Below, in pieces: positions 34,901 to 43,748 of a DNA stretch of 64,000 nt. The stretch covers positions 1 to 64,000 of the forward strand of contig NZ_JABJVY010000023.1 in assembly GCF_040750475.1 (NCBI RefSeq). Direction: 5' to 3'. This DNA is from Amorphus sp040750475 (lineage in GTDB: Bacteria; Pseudomonadota; Alphaproteobacteria; Rhizobiales; Amorphaceae). Both the position numbers and the translations under genes were made by a program. How positions within the stretch are numbered: the first letter of the stretch is position 1; every line of letters begins with the position of its first letter. The notes beneath the pieces are model-generated. The model worked only from the letters and a program-made list of their open reading frames with translations, was not told the DNA's origin and did no database searches.

Positions 34901-35062
34901 GCCGGTCGCGCGGTACGTCGATGCGACGTTTACACCTCGGAATCAACGCGCGCCGGCTTGGGCGCCGTTAAGGTAGCCGCCGCCTATGAAGTAGATCATG
35001 ATCAGTTGAAAGTTGAATTTGCCAAGATACCTGAGCCCGAACGGCCTTAATGTTCAGTTGAC
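34901..35062. other. Boundary between ssp cargo and conjugation backbone
   Basis: A 162-base stretch with no gene and no hairpin I trust. It separates the plus-strand sspA from the minus-strand DUF736 gene and is the junction of the defence cargo with the trb region. Confidence 0.4.
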
Positions 35063-35374
35063 CTACCGCCGGCCCCACACAAGCTGCGCAGTTCGGCCGT
35101 CCGCTGCCTCAAACATCGCCGCCGAAATTGGCTCCGCTAAGCTCGGATCATCAAGACGGACACGCAGATAGTCCCGCGTGTTCTCCCCGCTCGTGCTCTC
35201 GCGCCAGGCAGCCCCGAGCTCCGAGCGTCCGGCAAGTATCCGGAACTCCGGTGCCCGGTCGTTCTCGCGATTGTCGTTGGGCACGAAGCGCGCTTTCACG
35301 TCTATAGTGAGCGTGCGGATGGTCCCGGCCCATCCGCCATCCTTCGTGGGGGTGAATGTTCCGATGATCGACAT
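35063..35374 (-). CDS. DUF736 family protein
   Basis: A 103-residue DUF736 protein: MSIIGTFTPTKDGGWAGTIRTL start, then PEFRILAGRSELGAAWRES, the typical G-x-F and G-A-A-W features. DUF736 proteins accompany conjugation and ICE modules in alphaproteobacteria; their function is unknown. It follows the trbI and DUF2274 genes on the same strand, probably as the distal gene of the trb operon. A second, divergent DUF736 gene is at 54413. Confidence 0.85.
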   Translation of the reverse strand: MSIIGTFTPTKDGGWAGTIRTLTIDVKARFVPNDNRENDRAPEFRILAGRSELGAAWRESTSGENTRDYLRVRLDDPSLAEPISAAMFEAADGRTAQLVWGRR

Positions 35375-35400
35375 GGCTCTGCCTCCTTCCGTTGATCGGG

Positions 35401-35640
35401 TCAGCCGCGTTTGGGGGAAGAGCGCTCGCGCCGTGCTTTCGCAAATCCGCGGTCGGCGGCGAGGAAGCTCTCCAGCATGTAAGGGATGAGCTCGGCCACG
35501 GGCTCGGCCTTGCCGTAGGCTTCGCGGTAGAGCTCGGCATAAGCCTGGAGAGCCTTGTTCAGTTCGGGCGTGACCGTGATGGTGATCTTGACCGGCGTCC
35601 GGTCGGGCAGCTTCGACAGCTTCAGGTCGGGCATGGGCAT
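35401..35640 (-). CDS. DUF2274 family protein
   Basis: A 79-residue protein with the DUF2274 signature LKLSKLPDRTPVKITITVTPELNKALQAYAELYREAYG, which resembles a ribbon-helix-helix DNA-binding domain. It is regularly found right after trbI in rhizobial conjugation operons; it lies eight bases from trbI here. A role as a small operon regulator is likely but unproven. Confidence 0.85.
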   Translation of the reverse strand: MPMPDLKLSKLPDRTPVKITITVTPELNKALQAYAELYREAYGKAEPVAELIPYMLESFLAADRGFAKARRERSSPKRG

Positions 35641-35648
35641 CTCCTTCG

Positions 35649-36902
35649 TCAGCCGCGGTAGGGTCTCAGCACCAGGTCCTTGTGGACGATGATGCGCAGC
35701 GGCCAGCCGGGCCGCACGGTGATGGTCGGCTGGATGTTGAGGTTGCGCTCGGTGATGCGCTGGCCGGCGCGGTTGGCATCGCGCTGGGCGGACTCCCGAA
35801 TGGCCCGGAGGAGATCGCCCTCCTCCTCGCCGAAGGTCAGCTCGGTGCCGACGCCGAGCAGCGTCGAGAGCGCGACGCCGGCGATGAGCCGCCAGGTGTG
35901 GTAGTCGACCTCGTCCTCGAGACCGGCGTAGCCGGCCGTATCGGTCGCCGGCAGGTTCTCGATCACGATCGAGGAGCCGTCCGGCATGACGATGCGATTC
36001 CAGATGACGAGCGCCCGGCTCTGGCCGAAGGCGACGACGCTGTCGTACTCGCCGATCAGGCGCGCGCCCTGCGGGATCAGGAGATGCCGGCCGGTCGGCG
36101 TGTCGTAGACGTTCCCGGTGACCTGGGCGACCACCAGTCCGGGCAGGTCGGAGTTGATGCCCGTCACCAGGCTCGCCGGAATCGACGTCCCCGCCATCAC
36201 CACGTAGGGCGAGACGGGATCCTGTAGCGGGTGCGGGTTGTAGACCTCGTCGTCGACGCGCTGTTTCAGGAAGTCGAGCTTGCGGCCCTGGTGATTCTGA
36301 TCCCGCGCCGGGTCGAGCGCGAGGCGATCTCGCGCGTCCGTGACATCAACGGGTGAGCTTGATCTGCCCTGCCCTGCTGCCGAGCTAGTCGCCGCGTCGG
36401 TAGTCCCCTGCCGTGCGGAGATCTGGAATAAGACCTCCGACTCGCGTGCCTTCCGTGCCTGCTGCGCGAGACGCAGACGTTCGGCCCGAGCGGCATCGGC
36501 CTCCGGGTCGGGGCGGAACGCCGGGCCCGCGCCCCCCGGCGGCGCCACACCGAGGTCGCGCTCCATGTCAACCACGGGCGGCCCGACGTCACCGGGCAGC
36601 GGCGGGCCGAGCTCGGGCGCCGGCTTCGGCATGTCGCCATAGTCATGCGGCAGCTCGGCCAGCCCCTCGGCGGTCGGCTTGCGCTCGGTGCTGTAGAGCT
36701 CGTCGCCGCGCCGGTCCTCGCGAAACGTCGGCGGATCGAGCGCGACCAGCGTCGCGCCGAGGATCGCCGCCGAGCCGAGCGCCGCGCCCGCGATCAGGAC
36801 CTTGCGGTTGAACCGCGTGACGGACCGCGGCCGGGCCCGCAACGTCAGCGTCTCCGGGTCGCTCTTCGGCGGCGTGCCGCTCGACTCGGCTCGGTCCGAC
36901 AT
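35649..36902 (-). CDS. trbI: TrbI/VirB10-like channel protein
   Basis: A 417-residue type IV secretion protein. A single membrane segment follows the cytoplasmic N terminus (KVLIAGAALGSAAILGATLVAL), then a proline-rich periplasmic linker, a coiled-coil stretch (EADAARAERLRLAQQARKAR), and the conserved VirB10 C-terminal beta domain with PYVVMAGTSIPASLVTGINSDLPG and HLLIPQGARLIGEYD. It bridges the inner and outer membranes. The ATG at 36902 overlaps the trbG stop (ATGA), so the long frame to 37190 is rejected. Confidence 0.93.
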   Translation of the reverse strand: MSDRAESSGTPPKSDPETLTLRARPRSVTRFNRKVLIAGAALGSAAILGATLVALDPPTFREDRRGDELYSTERKPTAEGLAELPHDYGDMPKPAPELGPPLPGDVGPPVVDMERDLGVAPPGGAGPAFRPDPEADAARAERLRLAQQARKARESEVLFQISARQGTTDAATSSAAGQGRSSSPVDVTDARDRLALDPARDQNHQGRKLDFLKQRVDDEVYNPHPLQDPVSPYVVMAGTSIPASLVTGINSDLPGLVVAQVTGNVYDTPTGRHLLIPQGARLIGEYDSVVAFGQSRALVIWNRIVMPDGSSIVIENLPATDTAGYAGLEDEVDYHTWRLIAGVALSTLLGVGTELTFGEEEGDLLRAIRESAQRDANRAGQRITERNLNIQPTITVRPGWPLRIIVHKDLVLRPYRG

Positions 36903-37927
36903 CACCGAACCTCCGTCTCGTCCGGTGCCGGCGCTGGCGCCGCGTTTGCCTGACGCCTGTCGGTTCGGCTGATCCGGACCACCTGCTGGGGATCCTCGCC
37001 GAGGCGGAGCTCGGCCGCGGCGAACAGCCGGTCGACAATGTAGTAGTTGCCGCGGACCCGGTAGTTGACGAGCTCGGCCCCGCCCTCGGGGCCGACCACG
37101 AACAGGGGCGGCGCCTCGCCCTGGTCGATGTGCCGCGGGAACTCGATGTAGACCTTGTGGGTGTCGTCGAACGCGCGGAGCGGCCGCCACGGCGGGTTGT
37201 CGCCGGTGATCTCGTAGCGGAAGCGCAGGCGCTCGAGCGCAAGACCCTGATCGATGGCGAGGGCCTCGCTCGCCCGCTCGTTCTGTCGGCGCAGGGAGAC
37301 CAGCTCCTCGTGCGGATAGTGCCAGGAGACCGAGGCCATGTAGGTTGCCTCGGTGCTCTCCAGCTCCAGGTGATACGTCCGTCGGTCGGTGGTGATGACG
37401 AGGTTGGTCCGGAGATCCGACGCCACCGGCTTCACCAGCACATGCACCTGCTGTTGTTCGCCGGTGCCGCTGGTGGTGTCGCCCACGACCCAGCGCACGG
37501 TGTCGCCGGCCGAGACCGCGACCAGCTCCTCGCCCGGCTGCAGCGCTATGTCGCTCACCTGCTCCGGCGACGCATACAGGCGGTAGAGGGCGCCCTTCGT
37601 GAAGGGATAGACCTGGACCGCATTGATGTAGCCGTCCTTAGTCGGTTCCAGCAGCGCAGCGGTGTTGGCGTCGTCGACGCGCTCCGTCGGCGGGCGCTCG
37701 TCGGTCGGGTCCGGCTCGTTTTTCGGCGCCGGCTTGAGCTGTCCCGGCAACGGCAATGGCTCGGGCACCGCGACGATCTCGACCGGCCTGGGCGGTTCCG
37801 GCTCGACGGCGGCGGGCATGAAGTCGCCGGTGTCGTAGGTGATCTCTGGGGGCGGCGTGCCCTTGGCGGCGCAGGCGGCGAGCGCCAGCGCCGACACGCC
37901 GCACAGCAGGCTGCGAATGGGAGTCAT
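36902..37927 (-). CDS. trbG: TrbG/VirB9-like lipoprotein
   Basis: A 341-residue protein beginning MTPIRSLLCGVSALALAACAAKG, a lipoprotein signal peptide with lipobox LAAC. A proline-rich stretch precedes the VirB9 domain, where VQVYPFTKGALYRLYASPEQVSDIALQPGE and the C-terminal FDDTHKVYIEFP and VNYRVRGNYYIVDRLF motifs sit. It makes the outer-membrane core with TrbI. Its ATG overlaps the trbF stop (ATGA); the longer frame upstream is an artefact. Confidence 0.93.
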   Translation of the reverse strand: MTPIRSLLCGVSALALAACAAKGTPPPEITYDTGDFMPAAVEPEPPRPVEIVAVPEPLPLPGQLKPAPKNEPDPTDERPPTERVDDANTAALLEPTKDGYINAVQVYPFTKGALYRLYASPEQVSDIALQPGEELVAVSAGDTVRWVVGDTTSGTGEQQQVHVLVKPVASDLRTNLVITTDRRTYHLELESTEATYMASVSWHYPHEELVSLRRQNERASEALAIDQGLALERLRFRYEITGDNPPWRPLRAFDDTHKVYIEFPRHIDQGEAPPLFVVGPEGGAELVNYRVRGNYYIVDRLFAAAELRLGEDPQQVVRISRTDRRQANAAPAPAPDETEVR

Positions 37928-38619
37928 GGCGTTTCTCCGGGGTTGAGCTCGCGCGACCAGTCGAGGCCGTGGACGTAAATGCCGAGCGGGTTCTTGCGCA
38001 GCGTCGCCACGTCGCGCGGCTGGCGGATGACGATGGAGAGGATGCCGGTCCAGCGCTCGGTCTTGGCGAAGCTGCCGCCCTCCCAGGTCCGCTCGGTCCA
38101 CTTGACCTGGAAGGAGTCGTCCGAGGCCCGCACGACGCTCGTCACCTCGACGGAAACGCTGCGCTCGCCGACCGCCTTGAACGGGTCGTTAACGCGGGCG
38201 AACTCGTTGAGGGTCTGGGCGGCGCGGTCGGTCGCGTAGTCGTAGGCCTCGAGCCAGCGCTTTCGTACGACGATCGGATCGATCGAGAGCGAGCGGACGT
38301 TGCGCACGAAGCGCGCCAGGTGGTGGGCAATCTGGGCGTCGGTGGGCTCGTAGGGCTGGACGGCGGGCGCCACGGCTTGGGCGGCACCGAGCTCATCGAC
38401 CTCGACGACATAGGGCGTGATCCGGCTCTGCGCCGATTGCCAGATGAGCGCCGCCGCAAAGCCGACAGCGAGCGCCAGGCAAAAGACCGCCATGAGGCGC
38501 CAGTTCCGCGCCTGCACGCGGGCGGAGCCGAGGCGCTCGTCCCAGAGTTGGGCCGCCCTCTGGTACGGGGTCACCGGCTCGGGAGTGTCTCCATAGCGAT
38601 TGGTTGCACGCCGAAACAT
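37924..38619 (-). CDS. trbF: TrbF/VirB8-like inner-membrane protein
   Basis: A 231-residue bitopic protein: a short cytoplasmic segment with TPYQRAAQLWDERLGSARVQARNWR, a membrane helix (LMAVFCLALAVGFAAALIW), and a periplasmic NTF2-like VirB8 domain containing TPYVVEVDELGAAQAV and IVIRQPRDVATLRKNPLGIYV. It helps assemble the channel. It lies three bases after trbL. Confidence 0.93.
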   Translation of the reverse strand: MFRRATNRYGDTPEPVTPYQRAAQLWDERLGSARVQARNWRLMAVFCLALAVGFAAALIWQSAQSRITPYVVEVDELGAAQAVAPAVQPYEPTDAQIAHHLARFVRNVRSLSIDPIVVRKRWLEAYDYATDRAAQTLNEFARVNDPFKAVGERSVSVEVTSVVRASDDSFQVKWTERTWEGGSFAKTERWTGILSIVIRQPRDVATLRKNPLGIYVHGLDWSRELNPGETP

Positions 38620-38622
38620 GGC

Positions 38623-39945
38623 TCACTCCCTATCGGACAGGTCGGGATGGGCGCCGGCGCCGGGTCGGTCCCCTTCCCGGACCGCCTGCTCGGTCGAATG
38701 AAGGCGGGCGCGGCGGCGCTGCTCGGCGCGCAGGCGCCGCGCCCATGTCGGAACACCGCCGTCGCCGGTCGGCGCGGAGGAGATTGCGGCTCCACTTGCC
38801 GGCCGCCCGCCGCCGGTTACCCGCCAAGCCGCTGCGCGGCCGCGCTGCGCGCTCCCGGCGAAGCCGCCGACCATCCGCGCGCCGGCGGCGCGGGCCGTAC
38901 CGGCCCCCGCCCTCGCGACACCTGCCATACCGGCGGCCACGCCAGCCGCACCGGCAGCGCCGGACGCGGCCTTGCCCATTCCGTAAGCCGTGCCGGTTCC
39001 GGCGGAGAGCGCTGTGCCGGCGCGCACGGCGGACAACCCGCCCGCGCCAGCCATGCGGGTCATACCGACCGCGGCCGCGCCGCCGGCGAGCGTGCCGCCG
39101 GCCACCGCACCGGCCGTGCCGACGGCGGCACCGGCCCCGAGTTGCGGCGCGCCGGAGACCAGGCCGGCGGCGATGCCGGGGCCGAAGATGCCGAGGCCGA
39201 ACAGCGCGAGCGAGGCCAGCACCAGGGACATCGCCTGCTCGAGGCTGGGCTCCTCGCCGTCGAGCGCGCCGATGAAATCGCCGAACAGCGTGGTGCCGAT
39301 GCCGATGATGACGGCGAGCACCATCACCTTGATGCCCGAGGCGACCACGTTGCCGAGCACGCGCTCGGCGAGGAAGGCCGTCTTGTTCCAGAGCGCGAAA
39401 GGCACCAAGACGAAGCCGGCGAGTGTGGTCAGCTTGAACTCGATGATGGTGATGAAGAGCTGGACGGCGAGGATGAAGAAGGCGAGCACCACGACCAGCC
39501 AGGCGAAGACCAGCACGACGATCGTTACCGCGTTGTCGAAGAAGGTGGTGAAGCCGAGGAGCTCGCCAGCTTGTTGGATCAGCGGATAGGCGGCCTCGAA
39601 GCCGGTCCCGGCGACAAAGCCGGGTCGGAGGAGATCGCCGGCGCTGAGGCTGTTGTTGGTCGCCTGCAAGCCCAGCCCCGAGAATGAATCAAAGATGGTG
39701 CTGGCAAGGAACTGCCAGTTGTTCAAGATGAGCGCGAAGGCGCCGATGTAGAGCACCTTGCGGATCAGCCGGGCGAGGACGTTCGAGCCCTCATCGAGCG
39801 CCCACCAGAGACCGGCGAGCGTGATGTCGATGGCGACCAGGATGGACGTGAGGAACGCGACGTCGCCCGTGAGCAAACCGAAGCCCGAGTCGATGTAGGT
39901 GACGAAGGTCTGCGTGAAGCGGTCGATGACATTGATGTCGTCCAT
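38623..39945 (-). CDS. trbL: TrbL/VirB6-like polytopic membrane protein
   Basis: A 440-residue protein with several hydrophobic segments in residues 20-260 (for example VLVFAWLVVVLAFFILAVQLFI and VMVLAVIIGIGTTLF) in the TrbL/VirB6 pattern, followed by a long Ala/Gly-rich tail (about 265-380) and a basic C terminus. It forms the inner-membrane part of the mating channel. Twenty-one bases after trbJ. Confidence 0.92.
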   Translation of the reverse strand: MDDINVIDRFTQTFVTYIDSGFGLLTGDVAFLTSILVAIDITLAGLWWALDEGSNVLARLIRKVLYIGAFALILNNWQFLASTIFDSFSGLGLQATNNSLSAGDLLRPGFVAGTGFEAAYPLIQQAGELLGFTTFFDNAVTIVVLVFAWLVVVLAFFILAVQLFITIIEFKLTTLAGFVLVPFALWNKTAFLAERVLGNVVASGIKVMVLAVIIGIGTTLFGDFIGALDGEEPSLEQAMSLVLASLALFGLGIFGPGIAAGLVSGAPQLGAGAAVGTAGAVAGGTLAGGAAAVGMTRMAGAGGLSAVRAGTALSAGTGTAYGMGKAASGAAGAAGVAAGMAGVARAGAGTARAAGARMVGGFAGSAQRGRAAAWRVTGGGRPASGAAISSAPTGDGGVPTWARRLRAEQRRRARLHSTEQAVREGDRPGAGAHPDLSDRE

Positions 39946-39966
39946 GGCGCGGTTGCCCCGCTTACC

Positions 39967-40695
39967 TCAGTCGAGCGGCGTGTAGGCCTTGCCGTCGCCG
40001 AGGAACCGGTCGAACTGCGCGCGCGCCTGCTCCTGGGCGGCGGCCGCGCGGGCGCGCTCCAGCGCCTCGGCCCGGTATTGCGCGGCGACCAACTCCTGGG
40101 TCTGGAGCTGCTGCTTGGTCGAGAGCGCGACAAGCTGGTTGGTGGCCTGTTGCGCCTGCAGGCTGCCGATGGCGGCCTGGGACTCGGCAAGGAGCCGCGC
40201 GAGCTCGCCGCTGTCGGTCTCGACGTTCTGCACGACCTCGGCCTGCACCAGCATGGTCAGGCGCAGCGCGTCCATCGAATGCTCCCAGCGGCCGCGCGCA
40301 TCGCGGGCGAGCTCGTCGGTGGTCACGGTCGCCGCGTATTCCTTGGGGTAGAGCCGCGCGAGCTCCTGCTCGGTGCGGTCGACCCGGAATGCGATGCCCT
40401 CGGCCTGCGCCATCAGCAGGTTGATCCGGCCGAGCGCGGCCTGGATCGCGCCGAGCGAGGAGTAGTCGAGGCGCTCCAGGTGCTTCGCCATGTTCTGCAG
40501 CATCAGTACCTGGTTCTGCAGGCCGCGGATCTGGTTGTTGATCTGCTGCAGCGCCCGGGCGGCCTGCAGGACGTTCTGGCTGTAGTTCGAGGGATCGAAC
40601 ACGACGTCGCCGGCTCCGAACAGGGCGTGCGCGGGCTGAACCGATGCAAGAGCGAGACAGGCCGCCAGACAAGCGGCCCCGAGATGGCGTTTCAT
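39967..40695 (-). CDS. trbJ: TrbJ/VirB5-like periplasmic protein
   Basis: A 242-residue protein with a signal peptide ending SVQPAHA, then VVFDPSNYSQNVLQAARALQQINNQIRGLQNQVLMLQNMAKHL, the TrbJ hallmark helix, and a long coiled coil to the end. TrbJ is the VirB5-like minor pilin associated with entry exclusion in TrbJ/TrbK systems; no trbK gene is seen. ATG at 40695 overlaps the trbE stop. Confidence 0.92.
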   Translation of the reverse strand: MKRHLGAACLAACLALASVQPAHALFGAGDVVFDPSNYSQNVLQAARALQQINNQIRGLQNQVLMLQNMAKHLERLDYSSLGAIQAALGRINLLMAQAEGIAFRVDRTEQELARLYPKEYAATVTTDELARDARGRWEHSMDALRLTMLVQAEVVQNVETDSGELARLLAESQAAIGSLQAQQATNQLVALSTKQQLQTQELVAAQYRAEALERARAAAAQEQARAQFDRFLGDGKAYTPLD

Positions 40696-43160
40696 AGTTG
40701 ATCTCCTTGTGTACCGGGGAAGTCGCGCAGCAGGTCGGCCGCCCAATAGAGGTTCCGCGCCCGAAGCCAGGCAGCCGCGAAGCCTTCCGGTCCGGCCTCC
40801 GTCAGCACGCGGTCGATCAGTGCCTGGTCGGCTGGCTGGGAGGCTGCGCAGAAGGCGAGCGCTACCGGCTCGAGGCCCAGCTCGAACAGCCGATTGCCGC
40901 GCCAGGACTGCAAGTAGTAGTCGCGCTTCGGCTGCGCGGCGGCGATCAGCTCGATCTGGCGCGCGTTCAAACCGAAGCGCTCGTAGGCTTCCCGGCTCTG
41001 GGGCTCCATGGCCCGGTCGTTGGTCAGGAAGACGCGCTGCGGGCAGGACTCGATCAGCGTCGGCGCGATGGCGCTGCCCGCGACGTCGGCGAGCGACTGC
41101 GTCGCGAAGACGACGGCGACGTTCTTCTTGCGCAGCGTCTTCAGCCAGTCGCGGATGCGCCCGGCGAACAGCGGGTTATCGAGGAAGAGCCACGCCTCGT
41201 CGAGGACCAGAAGCGTCGGCCGTCCATCGAACCGCGCCTCCAGGCGGTGGAAGAGATAGGTCAGTACCGGCAGGACAGCGCCCGCCTCCTGCATCAGCTC
41301 TTCCATCTCGAAGCACTGCACGTCGGCCAGCGTCAACTCGTCCTCCTCGGCGTCGAGCAGCGCGCCGTAGGGGCCTTCGAGCGTGTAGGGTGCGAGTGCC
41401 GACCGCAGGGCATTCGACTGCAGGACGACAGAGAGCCCCGTAATGGTGCGCTCCGCCGGCGGCGCCGAGGCGAGGTTGCCGAGCGCCGACCAGACGGCCT
41501 CTTTCACCTCCGGGGTGAGGATGACCTTCTCGTGCGCGAGCAGGCCGGTGACCCACTCGGCGGCCCAGCTCCGGACGACAGGATCGTCGATGTGCCTGAG
41601 CGGCTGGAACGCGAGGGCACCGCCGATGCCGAGCGCGTGATGCCGTCCGCCCATGGCGAGCACCGCGGCGCGGGCGGAGCCGCCCTTGTCGAAGACATAG
41701 ACCTGGGCACCCGCGTAGCGTCGGAACTGCAGGGCCATCAGCGCCAGCAGCACCGACTTGCCGGCGCCCGTCGGGCCCACCACCAGCATGTGCCCGACAT
41801 CGCCGACATGGGTGGAAAGACGGAACGGCGTCGTGCCGCCGGTCTCGGCAAGCAGCAGCGGCGGGCCGTCGAGATGTTCGTTCCGCGCCGGCCCCGCCCA
41901 CACCGCCGACAGCGGCACGAGGTGCGCGAGGTTCAGCGTGTGAACCAGCGGCTGACGGACATTGGCGTAGACGTGCCCCGGCAGGCTTCCGAGCCACGCC
42001 TCGACGGCGTTGACTGTTTCGCGGATGGTCGTGAAGCCGCGCGCGTTGATGACGCGCTCGACCGCGTGGACCTTCTCCGCGGCCCCGGCCCGGCTCTCAT
42101 CCCAGACCGTGACGGTTGCGGTCATGTAGCCGAAGGAAACGTGGTCGCCGCCCAGCTCCTGGAGCGCCGCGTCGGCATCGACCGCCTTGTTGTCAGCATC
42201 GGAGTCGAGAAGCGGTGCTGGCTCGTTGTAGAGCACCTCGCGCATGAGCACGGCGATCGACTTGCGCTTGGCGAACCACTGCCGGCGCAGACGGGTGAGC
42301 GCGCTGTTGGCCGCGGTCTTGTCGAGCGGAACGAACCGCGTAGCCCAGCGATATTCGAAGCCGAGATGATTGAGGTCGTCGAGCAGTCCCGGCCGCGTGG
42401 TGTTGGGGAACCCCAGCACCGTGACGGTACGGAGATGCCGTTCTCCAAGCATCGGCTCGAGTCCGCCGGCGAGCGGCGTGTCGGCCAGCACGGCGTCGAG
42501 ATACATCGGCGTCTCGGGCACCGCGACGGGGTGGCGCCGGGTCGAGACGGTGCCGTGCAGGTAGGTCAGCGTCTCGGCGTCGTCGAGCGGCGCGCAGACA
42601 GGCATCAGACCGGAGAGGAGATCGAGCGCCCGATCGGCCTCGGCGATGAAGGCCTCGAGATGGTCGCGGTAGTCGATCCCGCGCTCGTCGGGCGGCGTCT
42701 CCAGAAGCGCCCGCTCAGCCCGGTTCACCTGGTCGAATGGCGGGAGATAGAGAAGCGTCAGGTAATAGCTGCTCTCGAAGTGCGTTCGGCGATGCCGATC
42801 CGGCTCTCCGTCAAGATGGCTGCGTTCGAAGGCAGCACGGCGCTCGCGGTCGACCAGCCAGGAGGCCGGGTCCGGAAATTCGGACAAGGGGTAGCCCGGT
42901 GCCGGATGACGCTCGGCCTCGAAGAACAGCGCCCAGCCCGAGCCGAAGCGCCGCAGTACGTTGTTGAGTCGAGCACAGGTGGCGACCAACTCCGGCTCAG
43001 TCGCGCTCTCCAGGTCGGGACCGCAGAAGCGGAAGGTCCGCTGAAAGCTGCCGTCCTTGTTGAGGACGGCCCCAGGCACGATCAGTGCCGCCCAGGGCAG
43101 GTAATCGGCGAGGCGCTGTGGCTTGCCGCGGTATTCGGCGAGGTTCAACATCCGAGCCAT
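40692..43160 (-). CDS. trbE: TrbE/VirB4-like ATPase
   Basis: An 822-residue ATPase of the VirB4 family. The N-terminal half has YRGKPQRLADYLPWAALIVPGAVLNKDGSF, a TrbE mark. The ATPase core contains VVGPTGAGKSVLLALMALQFRRY (Walker A, near residue 455), LLVLDEAWLFLDNPLFAGRIRDWLKTLRKKN (Walker B) and VVFATQSLADVAGS. It energises pilus assembly and transfer. It overlaps trbD by 16 bases. Confidence 0.95.
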   Translation of the reverse strand: MARMLNLAEYRGKPQRLADYLPWAALIVPGAVLNKDGSFQRTFRFCGPDLESATEPELVATCARLNNVLRRFGSGWALFFEAERHPAPGYPLSEFPDPASWLVDRERRAAFERSHLDGEPDRHRRTHFESSYYLTLLYLPPFDQVNRAERALLETPPDERGIDYRDHLEAFIAEADRALDLLSGLMPVCAPLDDAETLTYLHGTVSTRRHPVAVPETPMYLDAVLADTPLAGGLEPMLGERHLRTVTVLGFPNTTRPGLLDDLNHLGFEYRWATRFVPLDKTAANSALTRLRRQWFAKRKSIAVLMREVLYNEPAPLLDSDADNKAVDADAALQELGGDHVSFGYMTATVTVWDESRAGAAEKVHAVERVINARGFTTIRETVNAVEAWLGSLPGHVYANVRQPLVHTLNLAHLVPLSAVWAGPARNEHLDGPPLLLAETGGTTPFRLSTHVGDVGHMLVVGPTGAGKSVLLALMALQFRRYAGAQVYVFDKGGSARAAVLAMGGRHHALGIGGALAFQPLRHIDDPVVRSWAAEWVTGLLAHEKVILTPEVKEAVWSALGNLASAPPAERTITGLSVVLQSNALRSALAPYTLEGPYGALLDAEEDELTLADVQCFEMEELMQEAGAVLPVLTYLFHRLEARFDGRPTLLVLDEAWLFLDNPLFAGRIRDWLKTLRKKNVAVVFATQSLADVAGSAIAPTLIESCPQRVFLTNDRAMEPQSREAYERFGLNARQIELIAAAQPKRDYYLQSWRGNRLFELGLEPVALAFCAASQPADQALIDRVLTEAGPEGFAAAWLRARNLYWAADLLRDFPGTQGDQL

Positions 43161-43408
43161 CCCTTGTGCCGGAGATGGCGGCTCAGCACCTGGCCGAACT
43201 GTGGGTCGCGCTTCGCCGCGAACACCGCGAGAGAATGGCCGATCGCCCAGACCAGGAGTCCGGCGATCCAGAGCCGGAGGCCGAGGCCGAGCGCCGCCGC
43301 GAGTGTGCCGTTGACGATGGCGACGGTGCGCGGCGCGCCGGCGAGCAGGATCGGCTCGGTGAGCGCACGGTGCAGCGGCACCTCGAAGCCTTCGACGTGC
43401 TCCGTCAT
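43145..43408 (-). CDS. trbD: TrbD/VirB3-like small membrane protein
   Basis: An 87-residue protein starting MTEHVEGFEVPLHRALTEPILLAGAPR, followed by two hydrophobic segments (TLAAALGLGLRLWIAGLLVWAIGHSLAVFAA). This is the standard VirB3/TrbD pattern. Its ATG overlaps the trbC stop (ATGA), and the frame drawn to 43969 is wrong. Confidence 0.9.
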   Translation of the reverse strand: MTEHVEGFEVPLHRALTEPILLAGAPRTVAIVNGTLAAALGLGLRLWIAGLLVWAIGHSLAVFAAKRDPQFGQVLSRHLRHKGWLGC

Positions 43409-43731
43409 GTGACCAGCGCCCCGCCGCCGAAGGAGAAGAAGGTCAGGAAGAAGCTCGTCGCCGCGAAGGCAATCGAGAGGCCGAAGACGATCTGCAGGAG
43501 CCGCCGGAAGCCGCCCGAGGTGTCGCCGAAGGCGAGCGACAGGCCGGTGATAATGATGATGATCACGGCGATGATGCGGGCCACCGGTCCCTCGATCGAT
43601 TGCAGGATCGATTCCAGCGGTGCCTCCCACGGCATGCCGGAGCCCGCCGCAAGCGCCGGCGTCGCGAGGCAGACGGCAAGGACCGCGGCGAAGGCGGGAA
43701 GTGCAAGATATCGATAGCAACGTTGGCGCAT
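43405..43731 (-). CDS. trbC: TrbC/VirB2-like pilin
   Basis: A 108-residue prepilin: a signal segment ending ATPALA, AGSGMPWEAPLESILQSIEGP and two hydrophobic helices (VARIIAVIIIIITGLSLAFG, IVFGLSIAFAATSFFLTFFSF). TrbC subunits form the conjugative pilus and are processed, probably by the TraF peptidase encoded at 53449. ATG at 43731 with GAGGAG eight bases upstream is chosen over a GTG at 43752. Confidence 0.9.
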   Translation of the reverse strand: MRQRCYRYLALPAFAAVLAVCLATPALAAGSGMPWEAPLESILQSIEGPVARIIAVIIIIITGLSLAFGDTSGGFRRLLQIVFGLSIAFAATSFFLTFFSFGGGALVT

Positions 43732-43748
43732 GAGCCTGCTCCTCGGGT

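Noticed and set aside
37969..39687. 572-residue plus-strand open frame
   Set aside because: Antisense of trbF and trbL.
40698..43412. 904-residue plus-strand open frame
   Set aside because: Antisense shadow of trbE and trbD in GC-rich DNA; the minus strand carries full VirB4 motifs.
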